Of a stretch of DNA of 64,000 bases, positions 30,934 to 37,533 are shown one piece after another. The stretch lies in contig JAEXAX010000034.1 in the NCBI GenBank assembly GCA_023458035.1, positions 1-64,000 of the forward strand, written 5' to 3'. Position 1 is the stretch's first letter. Each line of letters opens with the position of its first letter. The DNA comes from Bacillota bacterium. GTDB taxonomy: Bacteria; Bacillota; Clostridia; Lachnospirales; Lachnospiraceae. A program made the position numbers and the translations under genes. A model generated the notes under the pieces. That model was not told where the DNA came from and searched no databases. It saw only the letters and a list, made by a program, of their open reading frames with translations.

Positions 30934-31827
30934 ATGTATATTACAGTGAAACAAGCAGCTGAAAAATGGGGGATATCCGATAGAAGAGTGAGGATTTTAT
31001 GCTCAGAAGGGAAGATTTATGGTGCATACCAAGAAGGAAGAGCATGGAAAATACCATATGATGCAACAAAGCCAACTGATGGAAGATATAAAATTAAGGA
31101 ATCACTTATTCCAATCATAGAAGATAAATTAGAAGCTCTCAGAAAAAGAAGACCCTTGACAGAAGGTGAGTTGGAGAGATTAAAAGAAGAATTCCTAACA
31201 GAATATACCTATAACTCAAATGCAATCGAAGGCAATACCTTAACTTTACGAGAAACAGACATGGTTCTTAGAGGACTTACTATTGACCGGAAATCATTAA
31301 AGGAACATTTGGAAGTCATTGGTCATAAAGAAGCTTTTGATTATGTCGGGCAGCTTGTTAGTGAAAACGCCCCAATCTCTGAAAAGGTAATAAAGGATAT
31401 TCACTATTTAGTCTTGGCTGATAAAAAAGAGGACAGAGGAATATACAGAAGAATCCCTGTTCGGATTATGGGGGCAGTACATGAACCTGTACAGCCATAT
31501 TTGATTATTCCTAAAATGGCAGAACTACTGGAGCAATATAAAAACAGCAGGGAAGATATTGTGACTAAGCTTGCTCGTTTTCATATCGAATTTGAAGGAA
31601 TACATCCTTTTATCGATGGAAACGGAAGAACCGGAAGATTACTAGTTAACTTGGAACTAATGAAAGCAGGCTATCCACCGATAGATATAAAATTTACTGA
31701 TCGCTTGAAATATTATGAAGCTTTTGATGAATATCATGTAAAACATAATATATCGGCAATGGCAGATATGTTTGCAAGATATTTGAATCAGAGATTAGAT
31801 TTATATCTGTCTATTTTGGATAAGTAA
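30934..31827 (+). CDS. Fic-family AMP transferase with an N-terminal HTH domain
   Basis: 297 residues. Residues 1-42 form a MerR/excisionase-type HTH (ITVKQAAEKWGISDRRVR, then GRAWKIP). A Fic N-terminal region follows with the inhibitory motif S95-N-A-I-E99-G100, and the catalytic motif H224-P-F-I-D-G-N-G-R-T-G-R235 is complete. The protein should transfer AMP (or another nucleotide) to a target hydroxyl and be autoinhibited by E99 (class II). The gene is AT-rich, sits among element remnants, and has its own promoter with TTCC repeats. Targets and biological role (toxin, defence or regulator) are unknown. It appears intact while nearly all neighbours are broken. Confidence 0.85.
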   Translation: MYITVKQAAEKWGISDRRVRILCSEGKIYGAYQEGRAWKIPYDATKPTDGRYKIKESLIPIIEDKLEALRKRRPLTEGELERLKEEFLTEYTYNSNAIEGNTLTLRETDMVLRGLTIDRKSLKEHLEVIGHKEAFDYVGQLVSENAPISEKVIKDIHYLVLADKKEDRGIYRRIPVRIMGAVHEPVQPYLIIPKMAELLEQYKNSREDIVTKLARFHIEFEGIHPFIDGNGRTGRLLVNLELMKAGYPPIDIKFTDRLKYYEAFDEYHVKHNISAMADMFARYLNQRLDLYLSILDK

Positions 31828-31856
31828 GAATAAAAAAGTAGTTAGATAAATTAGTG

Positions 31857-31880
31857 TGAATTATTCATAGCGAGACGGTA
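31857..31880 (+). repeat. 24-base imperfect direct repeat, copy 2
   Basis: TGAATTATTCATAGCGAGA continuing with CGGTA; mismatches with copy 1 (30556-30579) at four positions only. This copy overlaps the start of the RNA methyltransferase remnant, so both copies may derive from that gene. Confidence 0.6.
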
Positions 31881-32159
31881 GCACTATTGTCCAAACTTAA
31901 TGTTGATAAGTATATAGATGTTGAAATTAAGCTGGATGAGCTTGATTTGACAAGTGCTGAAAGTAAAGCAACCTATGCTCAAATCAAGGAATATATATTA
32001 GAAAAATTTGATTTAAAGGTTTCGACACTCTATATTGCTCAGATTAAAAAGAAATGTGGTATTGAATTAAGGGAGCATTATAATAAATCAAAAAAAGAGA
32101 AACAAGTTATTCCACAATGCACACCGGAAAAAGAGGAAGCTATTACTGAGCCAAGGTGA
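31860..32159 (+). pseudogene. C-terminal remnant of a 23S rRNA (uracil-5-)-methyltransferase (RlmD/RumA type)
   Basis: The frame opens after a TGA at 31857 with H-S-E-T-V-A-L-L-S-K-L, which corresponds to the HVETVALLS end of the RlmD/RumA family; the remaining part (DVEIKLDELDLTSAESKATY and KVSTLYIAQIKKKCGIE) is the extra C-terminal tail common in copies carried by Clostridia mobile elements. The methylase domain itself is missing. It ends with a 4-base overlap to the relaxase remnant. Confidence 0.6.
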
Positions 32160-32668
32160 TGGATATGTACGGCGAGCAGGGCAGCATATCCGAAAAGCTG
32201 AAATCTATCGACAGGCGATTGAAAACCCTTGATGAGCATTTGCGGCACAGCGGAAACTATAAAGCCTATCACGGGCATAAGGCGCAGTATGAAAAGCTGT
32301 ATGCACAATACCGCCAAATCAAAAAAGCGGGAGGGTTCGGAGCGGAGCGCAAAGCGCAGAAAGCGCTTGATGCCGCTAACTCCTATTATCACGCTCATGA
32401 TACGGAAATCGTGCTTTTTGAAGCCGCTGAACGGTATTTGAAAGATGTTATGCAGGAACGCTTTGACCCGAAGAAGCTGCCGCCGATAAGGAAATGGGAA
32501 GCCGAGCGCGACAAGCTGAAAGCCGAAAGGCAACAGCTATCCCACGAGTATGACAGACTGAAAAACGAGGTTAAGGAAGTGGAGCAAATCCGCAGGAATG
32601 TTTACAGTATTTTGAAAGAGGAAAGAGGTAGAGAACAGCCGAATCGAAATCACAACCTTGAACTGTAA
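32156..32668 (+). pseudogene. C-terminal fragment of a conjugative relaxase
   Basis: 170 codons, highly charged and helical, with YRQIKKAGGFGAERKAQKAL, AERYLKDVMQERFDPKKLPPI and a final coiled coil KNEVKEVEQIRRNVYSIL. This is the tail of the relaxase/mobilisation nuclease of Tn1549-like integrative elements; the nuclease HUH domain is absent. The GTG at 32156 overlaps the previous fragment by 4 bases, so fusion by deletion is likely rather than a functional gene. Confidence 0.7.
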
Positions 32669-32678
32669 AAATGAAGAA

Positions 32679-32705
32679 CGGCGGGATAATAGCACTATCC
32701 CGCCG
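32679..32705. terminator. Terminator-like hairpin
   Basis: CGGCGGGATA (32679-32688) pairs perfectly with TATCCCGCCG (32696-32705) around a 7-base loop. It lies between the relaxase tail and the opposing methyltransferase gene. Only a weak T-rich tract follows on the plus strand. Confidence 0.6.
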
Positions 32706-32752
32706 CTTGTGTTTTGGGGTTGTTATCAGTATGATAAATCCCGACTTGTCAA

Positions 32753-33517
32753 TTATTGTTTCCTGGCTACGATATAAAATCTGTGGATGCTTCCCTCAAT
32801 CACGCCATTCTTATCAAGAATTTCCTGCGCCTTGTACAGTTGTTCAAGGCATCTTTCAACGGAAAAACCAAGGAACTCCCACTCAATGATCCTTGCAAAC
32901 CAGACAAGAGCTCCTACGTCAAAGAACCGGATCGGCTGATGGGTTTCCCCACTCTCCAGTACTTCAAATCCGTGTTCGAGAAGTTCTGCCTTTCTCACAT
33001 CAAGGTATTGTTTGGGATAGGGCACTTCTGTGATATGGGGAAGAAGAAGCTGCACCAGTTCCCGGTCGTTTTCTGCGCCTACCTGTTGGGTAAGGAATAA
33101 CCCATTCGGCTTCAATACACGCCGCAGCTCAGCGACGTCATAATCGCCATGCCGGTTTGTGATCATATCAAAGCTTCTGTCAGCGAATGGAAGTGTTTCG
33201 CCTCCGTCTGCTTCCTTGAAATCAATGCCCAGCGGGAGCAAAACTTCTTTGCATAATTCCACATTGGGCGGATAGCCCTCAATCGCTGCCGTATTTTTGT
33301 TAGGGTGATGGAGGGAAAGCAGAAACTCTCCGCCGCCGGTTTCCATATCCATCAGCTTCATGCTGTCTTTTCGATAGTTCTGAATAACCTCTCGAAAATC
33401 CCACGTCAAAACATCTTCTTCCTTGTACCTGCCGTGGATATGAGAAAAATCCCATCCGTGGATATGGGCAATGGCTTCTTCTTGTTTCCAGACTTCTTTT
33501 AATTGTTCTGTGTTCAT
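32753..33517 (-). CDS. Class I SAM-dependent methyltransferase (substrate unknown)
   Basis: 254 residues from the ATG at 33517, preceded by GAAAGGAGCAG; a longer reading from 33595 would use a GTG inside the hairpin. Rossmann motifs: motif I LMDMETGGGEFLLSL, acidic end of beta 2 in AIEGYPPNVELC, then LPFADRSFDMITNRHGDYDVAELRRVLKPNGLFLTQQVG. Motif I has M-E-T-G-G-G where D-x-G-C-G is common. It may modify rRNA or a small molecule. It is preceded by a leader peptide and a large hairpin (33567-33666) and by the tail of a TetR gene on the same strand, which suggests inducible resistance-type control. Confidence 0.8.
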   Translation of the reverse strand: MNTEQLKEVWKQEEAIAHIHGWDFSHIHGRYKEEDVLTWDFREVIQNYRKDSMKLMDMETGGGEFLLSLHHPNKNTAAIEGYPPNVELCKEVLLPLGIDFKEADGGETLPFADRSFDMITNRHGDYDVAELRRVLKPNGLFLTQQVGAENDRELVQLLLPHITEVPYPKQYLDVRKAELLEHGFEVLESGETHQPIRFFDVGALVWFARIIEWEFLGFSVERCLEQLYKAQEILDKNGVIEGSIHRFYIVARKQ

Positions 33518-33566
33518 TTTACTGCTCCTTTCAAAAGAAAAATGATGATTGTGGTTTTTCTTTAGA

Positions 33567-33645
33567 TCGGTACAGTTCCTGACAACCTCCTGCACAGAAC
33601 GTCTTTACTCGATACAGATTGTTGTCAGTTGCGGAACTGTACCGA
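33567..33645 (-). promoter_or_regulatory. Large inverted repeat in the methyltransferase leader (attenuator candidate)
   Basis: TCGGTACAGTTCC plus TGACAAC (33567-33586) pairs with GTTGTCA (33621-33627) and GGAACTGTACCGA (33633-33645), 20 pairs interrupted by one 5-base bulge. In the minus-strand transcript the first arm covers the end of the leader peptide gene. A ribosome stalled on the leader would prevent this stem from forming. Downstream the transcript is T-rich (CATTTTTCTTTTG) before the methyltransferase ribosome-binding site. Confidence 0.65.
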
Positions 33646-33666
33646 GTAGATAATTCGTCGCATCAT
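33625..33666 (-). CDS. Leader peptide upstream of the methyltransferase gene
   Basis: A 13-codon reading frame on the minus strand encoding MMRRIIYSVQFRN, with a strong TGGAGGTAACC ribosome-binding site 6 bases before its ATG (CCTCC at 33673-33677 on the plus strand). Codons 7-13 and the stop form one arm of the leader inverted repeat. This is the layout of translational or transcriptional attenuators of inducible antibiotic-resistance methyltransferases. The peptide itself does not match a leader that I know. Confidence 0.55.
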   Translation of the reverse strand: MMRRIIYSVQFRN

Positions 33667-33706
33667 TGGTTACCTCCAAAAGCTGAATTTGCCTGTTGGC
33701 CTTGAC

Positions 33707-33715
33707 AGTATAACA
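33707..33715 (-). promoter_or_regulatory. Extended -10 promoter for the leader/methyltransferase transcript
   Basis: On the minus strand TGT followed by TATACT (plus coordinates 33707-33715). No good -35 lies 17 bases upstream, which is usual for extended -10 promoters. Transcription would begin about 35 bases before the leader peptide ATG. Confidence 0.45.
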
Positions 33716-33773
33716 TAGAAATGTGAATTTTTCTACTCCTGCCGCCAACTCATTTTCAATGTGGGCAAGGTTT

Positions 33774-33900
33774 TTATATTACCTGCTCATAAAACAGCTT
33801 CAAACTATCCACAAGACGCATTTTGACATCTTCCTCTGCTACTAACTCGCCCCCACCCAAGAAAAAGCGTCTATAAATCAGAAAAAGCACTTGACAAAAC
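33774..33900 (-). pseudogene. C-terminal remnant of a TetR-family regulator
   Basis: On the minus strand about 41 codons are open to a TAA at 33774-33776, reading CQVLFLIYRRFFLGGGELV and ending VDSLKLFYEQVI, like the last two helices of a TetR regulator. The upstream part is replaced at about 33895-33900 by the VirD4-like fragment on the opposite strand. The order TetR, leader, methyltransferase on one strand suggests that the repressor of the methyltransferase gene was removed by element insertion and deletion. Confidence 0.5.
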
Positions 33901-34635
33901 GCTTCATGGGGAACGAAGAAGGATATTGAGCCGTATATGGATGAAAAGTTTCAAAACAATATCCTGCTTACGCAAACAGAACGATTAACTATGAATGGCA
34001 GACCGGTAAATCCAAAGTATGCAAGAAATAAGAATGTACTTGTTATTGGTGGTTCCGGCTCCGGAAAGACAAGATTTTATGTAAAACCGAACCTAATGCA
34101 AATGCACTCGTCATATTGTGTAACAGATCCAAAAGGAACGATAATAATTGAGTGCGGTAAGATGCTTGAAGATAATGGCTATGAGATAAAAATCTTAAAT
34201 ACCATAAACTTCAAAAAAAGCATGAAGTACAATCCCTTTGCTTATCTTAGAAGTGAAAAAGACATACTCAAATTGGTACAGACAATCATTGCAAATACTA
34301 AAGGAGAGGGAGAAAAAGCAGGTGAGGATTTTTGGGTGAAAGCCGAAAAGCTCTACTATACGGCACTTATAGGCTACATCTTCTATGAAGCTCCAAGAGA
34401 AGAAAAGAACTTTGCAACGCTACTGGATATGATAGACGCTTCAGAAGTAAGAGAAGATGATGAAACATATATGAATCCGATAGACAGACTTTTTGAAGCA
34501 CTTGAGAAAAGAGAACCTACGCACTTTGCAGTGAAGCAATATAAAAAGTACAAATTGGCTGCGGGCACAGCGGCAGCAGTCTGTCTCCGGAGGATGTCGT
34601 GGAGGTGGGGATATGCGTATATAAATAAAATATAG
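33895..34635 (+). pseudogene. Truncated VirD4/TraG-like coupling protein of a conjugative element
   Basis: The frame opens after a TGA at 33892; coding similarity starts with A-S-W-G-T-K-K-D-I-E-P before the ATG at 33937. Walker A is VIGGSGSGKTRFYVKPN, followed by YCVTDPKGTIIIE and FGVT-type coupling-protein features such as KGEGEKAGEDFWVKAEKLYY. Similarity stops at about KKYKLAAG (position 34560), followed by unrelated residues to the stop. The membrane anchor and the C-terminal half with Walker B are absent. A conjugation ATPase stub, not functional. From 34636 to 34783 I see nothing. Confidence 0.75.
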
Positions 34636-34783
34636 GCGGTGGCCGAGTACAAGAGTGAAGCCTGATACAAATTGTTTTTTAAAGGTGAAACATATAGTGA
34701 TACAGAAATGATATAGATAACATAAAATGATCAATCACCATTGGGATGATATTAACTCGGTATGGCGACCTTAAGCTAAAACA

Positions 34784-34812
34784 TTGACAACTCTCCCAAA
34801 GGAGCGTATAAT
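34784..34812 (+). promoter_or_regulatory. Consensus promoter of the choline operon
   Basis: TTGACA (34784-34789), 17-base spacer and TATAAT (34807-34812): a full sigma-70 consensus. The transcript should begin near 34820, right before a hairpin. Confidence 0.85.
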
Positions 34813-34822
34813 TCAAACAAAT

Positions 34823-34851
34823 ACGGAGCTATCAATAGTTCCGTTTTGTTT
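34823..34851 (+). terminator. 5'-end hairpin with T-tract (attenuator or stabiliser) of the choline operon
   Basis: ACGGAGCTA (34823-34831) pairs with TAGTTCCGT (34836-34844, one G-U pair) around a TCAA loop and is followed by TTTGTTT. It begins within a few bases of the predicted start of transcription. It could act as an early terminator or protect the 5' end; 36 bases then lead to the ATG at 34888. Confidence 0.5.
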
Positions 34852-34887
34852 CCTGTTGAGTTCACGAAAGGATAAAAAATAAAGTAC

Positions 34888-36648
34888 ATGAACAGACAAG
34901 AGTGCGATATTTTGAACATCATCATAGAAGAAAAGACGGCCAATCAGCGTTTGCTGGCAGAGCAGACCGGCTACTCTCTGGGAACGGTGAATAAGGCGGT
35001 GCAGAAGCTACAGGCAGCCGGTTATCTGGCTGATGGTTTGATTCCGACGGCAGCGGCCGGAGAAGTGGCAGAAGCGGCAGCCCCGCGCTCAGCGGTGATT
35101 CTGGCAGCCGGCTCCGGAATGCGGATGGCGCCCATTAATACACTGTCACCGAAGGCCATGCTGGAGGTAGAGGGCGAGCGCCTGATCGAGCGGCAGATCC
35201 GCCAGCTGCGGGAGGCGGGCGTGGCAGATATTTATGTGGTGGTCGGTTTTATGAAAGAGACCTTTGAGTACCTGATCGATGATTTCGGTGTGCGGCTGGT
35301 AGTGAACCGGGAGTATGCATCCAAGAATAATTTACATTCATTGGTGCTGGTGCAGGACAAATTGGATGACTGTTATATCGTTCCGGGAGATGTCTGGTGC
35401 CGCTTTAATCCGTTTCGCAGACGGGAATTTTACAGCTGGTACATGGTCACGGAGGAGGCGGATGAGGACAGTGATGTGCGGGTGAATCGCCGACAGGAAC
35501 TGGTGGAGGCGGCAGAAGCCGGAAACCGGATGATCGGAATCGCTTATCTTAAACAGGCGGAGGCGGCAGCGCTGCGTGACAAGCTGGCACAGCCGAATTA
35601 TTTGCACCGCCATGAACAGGATTTCTGGGAGTGTCTGCTCAGACAGAAAAGCGAAAAGAAACGCCTGCTGCCGGCCCGGGTGGCAGCGGCCGGGGACGTC
35701 ATCGAGATTAATACTTACGAGCAACTGCGTGACTGGGATAGCGGATCAGTCAACCTGCGTTCGGATGCTATCTCAGTGCTGACAGAGGTGTTTGATGTGC
35801 CGGTAGAGGAGATCGTGAATATAGAGGTGCTAAAAAAAGGAATGACAAACCGTTCCTTTGTCTTTTGCTGCCGTGGACAACGCTATATCATGCGGATTCC
35901 GGGAGAGGGAACGGATCAGCTGATCAGCCGGCCGCAGGAGGCGGCCGTGTATGCAGCCATTGAAGGACGCCGGCTCTGTGATGATCCGGTGTACTTAAAT
36001 CCGGAAAACGGCTATAAGGTGACCCGCTTTTTAGAGGGGATCCGAAGCTGCGATCCGACTGATGATGCGGATCTGACGCAGGCCATGCGTCTGCTGCGCC
36101 GCTTTCATGATTTGGAGCTGACCGTACCGCATCGCTTTGATATCTTTGAGCAGATCGAGTTTTATGAGTCGCTGTGGGGCGATATTCCGTCCAGCTATCG
36201 GGATTATAACAGAACCAAGGAAAAGGTGTGGGCCCTGAAACGGGTGATCGAGGACAGCCCGAGGAAGTTTGGTCTGACCCATATTGATGCGGTGCCGGAT
36301 AACTTCCTGTTTTACCGCGAGGCGAACGGGCGGGAAGGTCTGCAGCTGACCGACTGGGAATATGCCGGCATGCAGGATCCGCATGTGGACATCGCCATGT
36401 TCGCCATCTACAGCGGATATGATAAGAAACAGCTGGATCACCTGATTGACCTGTATTTTGAGGGCGATTGCCCGAATCAAATCAGGCTTAAGATTTATTG
36501 TTATGTAGCGGCCTGCGGTCTGCTATGGTCAAATTGGTGTGAATATAAGAGAAATCTCGGCGTAGAGTTTGGCGAGTATTCATTGGCCCAGTATCGTTAT
36601 GCCAAGCAGTTCTATCAATATGTGGAAGAAGCCGGCATACCGCTTTAA
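34888..36648 (+). CDS. licCA: HTH-phosphocholine cytidylyltransferase-choline kinase fusion (LicC-LicA)
   Basis: 586 residues in three parts. Residues 1-50 form a winged helix (TANQRLLAEQTGYSLGTVNKA). Residues about 67-290 are a LicC-type nucleotidyltransferase with VILAAGSGMRMAPINTLSPKAML and IVPGDVW. Residues about 305-586 are a LicA-type choline kinase with the Brenner motif HIDAVPDNFLFY and the DWEYAGMQDPHVDIAMF metal motif. Together it would phosphorylate choline and activate it to CDP-choline for decoration of surface polymers; the HTH part may regulate the operon. A BCCT choline-type transporter follows. No LicD transferase is in the window. The order HTH-LicC-LicA occurs in other Firmicutes. 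Confidence 0.85.
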   Translation: MNRQECDILNIIIEEKTANQRLLAEQTGYSLGTVNKAVQKLQAAGYLADGLIPTAAAGEVAEAAAPRSAVILAAGSGMRMAPINTLSPKAMLEVEGERLIERQIRQLREAGVADIYVVVGFMKETFEYLIDDFGVRLVVNREYASKNNLHSLVLVQDKLDDCYIVPGDVWCRFNPFRRREFYSWYMVTEEADEDSDVRVNRRQELVEAAEAGNRMIGIAYLKQAEAAALRDKLAQPNYLHRHEQDFWECLLRQKSEKKRLLPARVAAAGDVIEINTYEQLRDWDSGSVNLRSDAISVLTEVFDVPVEEIVNIEVLKKGMTNRSFVFCCRGQRYIMRIPGEGTDQLISRPQEAAVYAAIEGRRLCDDPVYLNPENGYKVTRFLEGIRSCDPTDDADLTQAMRLLRRFHDLELTVPHRFDIFEQIEFYESLWGDIPSSYRDYNRTKEKVWALKRVIEDSPRKFGLTHIDAVPDNFLFYREANGREGLQLTDWEYAGMQDPHVDIAMFAIYSGYDKKQLDHLIDLYFEGDCPNQIRLKIYCYVAACGLLWSNWCEYKRNLGVEFGEYSLAQYRYAKQFYQYVEEAGIPL

Positions 36649-36665
36649 ATAAAAGGAGAGGATAG

Positions 36666-37514
36666 ATGATAACAGTTGATAATGCAGTGATCATGGCCGC
36701 CGGTACGGCCAGCCGCTTTGCTCCGCTGTCCTATGAACGGCCGAAGGCATTGATCGAGGTTAGAGGAGAGGTGCTGATCGAGCGGCAGATCCGCCAGCTG
36801 CGAGCGGCCGGTATTCGTGACATCTATGTGGTGACCGGTTATCGGGCGGCTGATTTTAACTATCTGCAGGAAAGGTTTGGTGTTATCCTGCGACATAATG
36901 CGGACTATAATACACGAAATAATCAGGCCAGTATCCATGCGGTGCGTGATATTCTGAAAAACAGTTATGTCTGCTCGGCCGATAATTATTTTTTGCAGAA
37001 TCCGTTTGCGGCTAAGGAGGAAGCGGCTTATTATGCGGCAGTTTACGCTGACGGGGAAACGAAGGAATGGTGCCTGACCATGGACGAAACGGATCGTATC
37101 TGTGGTGTGCAAATCGGCGGTCGGGCTGCCTGGTATATGCTGGGACATACCTTCTGGGATGAAAGCTTCAGTCGCCGCTTTATCGAAATTTTGGAAGCGG
37201 AGTACGCACTGCCGGAAACGGCTGATAAGCTGTGGGAAGAGATCTACACGGCTCATTTGGATGAGCTGGCCATGAAGATCAGACGGTATGAAGAGGACTT
37301 TATCTTCGAGTTTGATACCTTGGATGAGCTGCGTACCTTTGATCATACATATATTGATGATACCCGCTCCGCTGTTTTGAAGGAAATTGCTGCCGCGCAT
37401 GGAGTAACCGAAGGCAGGATCATCGATATCCGGACCATCAAGGGGGGGGGCAATGAGGCCATCGGCTGTTCGTATGAGATAGACGGCCGCCGCGAAACGT
37501 ATTTCTATGCATAG
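36666..37514 (+). CDS. Second LicC-like nucleotidyltransferase
   Basis: 282 residues, paralogous to the middle domain of the preceding protein: AVIMAAGTASRFAPLSYERP then KALIEVRGEVLIERQIRQLR, SADNYFLQNPF and a C-terminal region to about 230. The glycine motif reads A-A-G-T-A-S-R-F (Ala where Gly is common). The last 45 residues (IAAAHGVTEGRIIDIRTIKGGGNEA) resemble the start of the kinase part of the upstream fusion (VEEIVNIEVLKKGMTNRS) and may be a leftover of a longer fusion. A 29-base identical stretch is shared with the upstream gene (35182-35210 and 36774-36802). It likely handles phosphocholine or a related head group. Confidence 0.75.
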   Translation: MITVDNAVIMAAGTASRFAPLSYERPKALIEVRGEVLIERQIRQLRAAGIRDIYVVTGYRAADFNYLQERFGVILRHNADYNTRNNQASIHAVRDILKNSYVCSADNYFLQNPFAAKEEAAYYAAVYADGETKEWCLTMDETDRICGVQIGGRAAWYMLGHTFWDESFSRRFIEILEAEYALPETADKLWEEIYTAHLDELAMKIRRYEEDFIFEFDTLDELRTFDHTYIDDTRSAVLKEIAAAHGVTEGRIIDIRTIKGGGNEAIGCSYEIDGRRETYFYA

Positions 37515-37533
37515 TAAAAAGGAGGAGATAACG

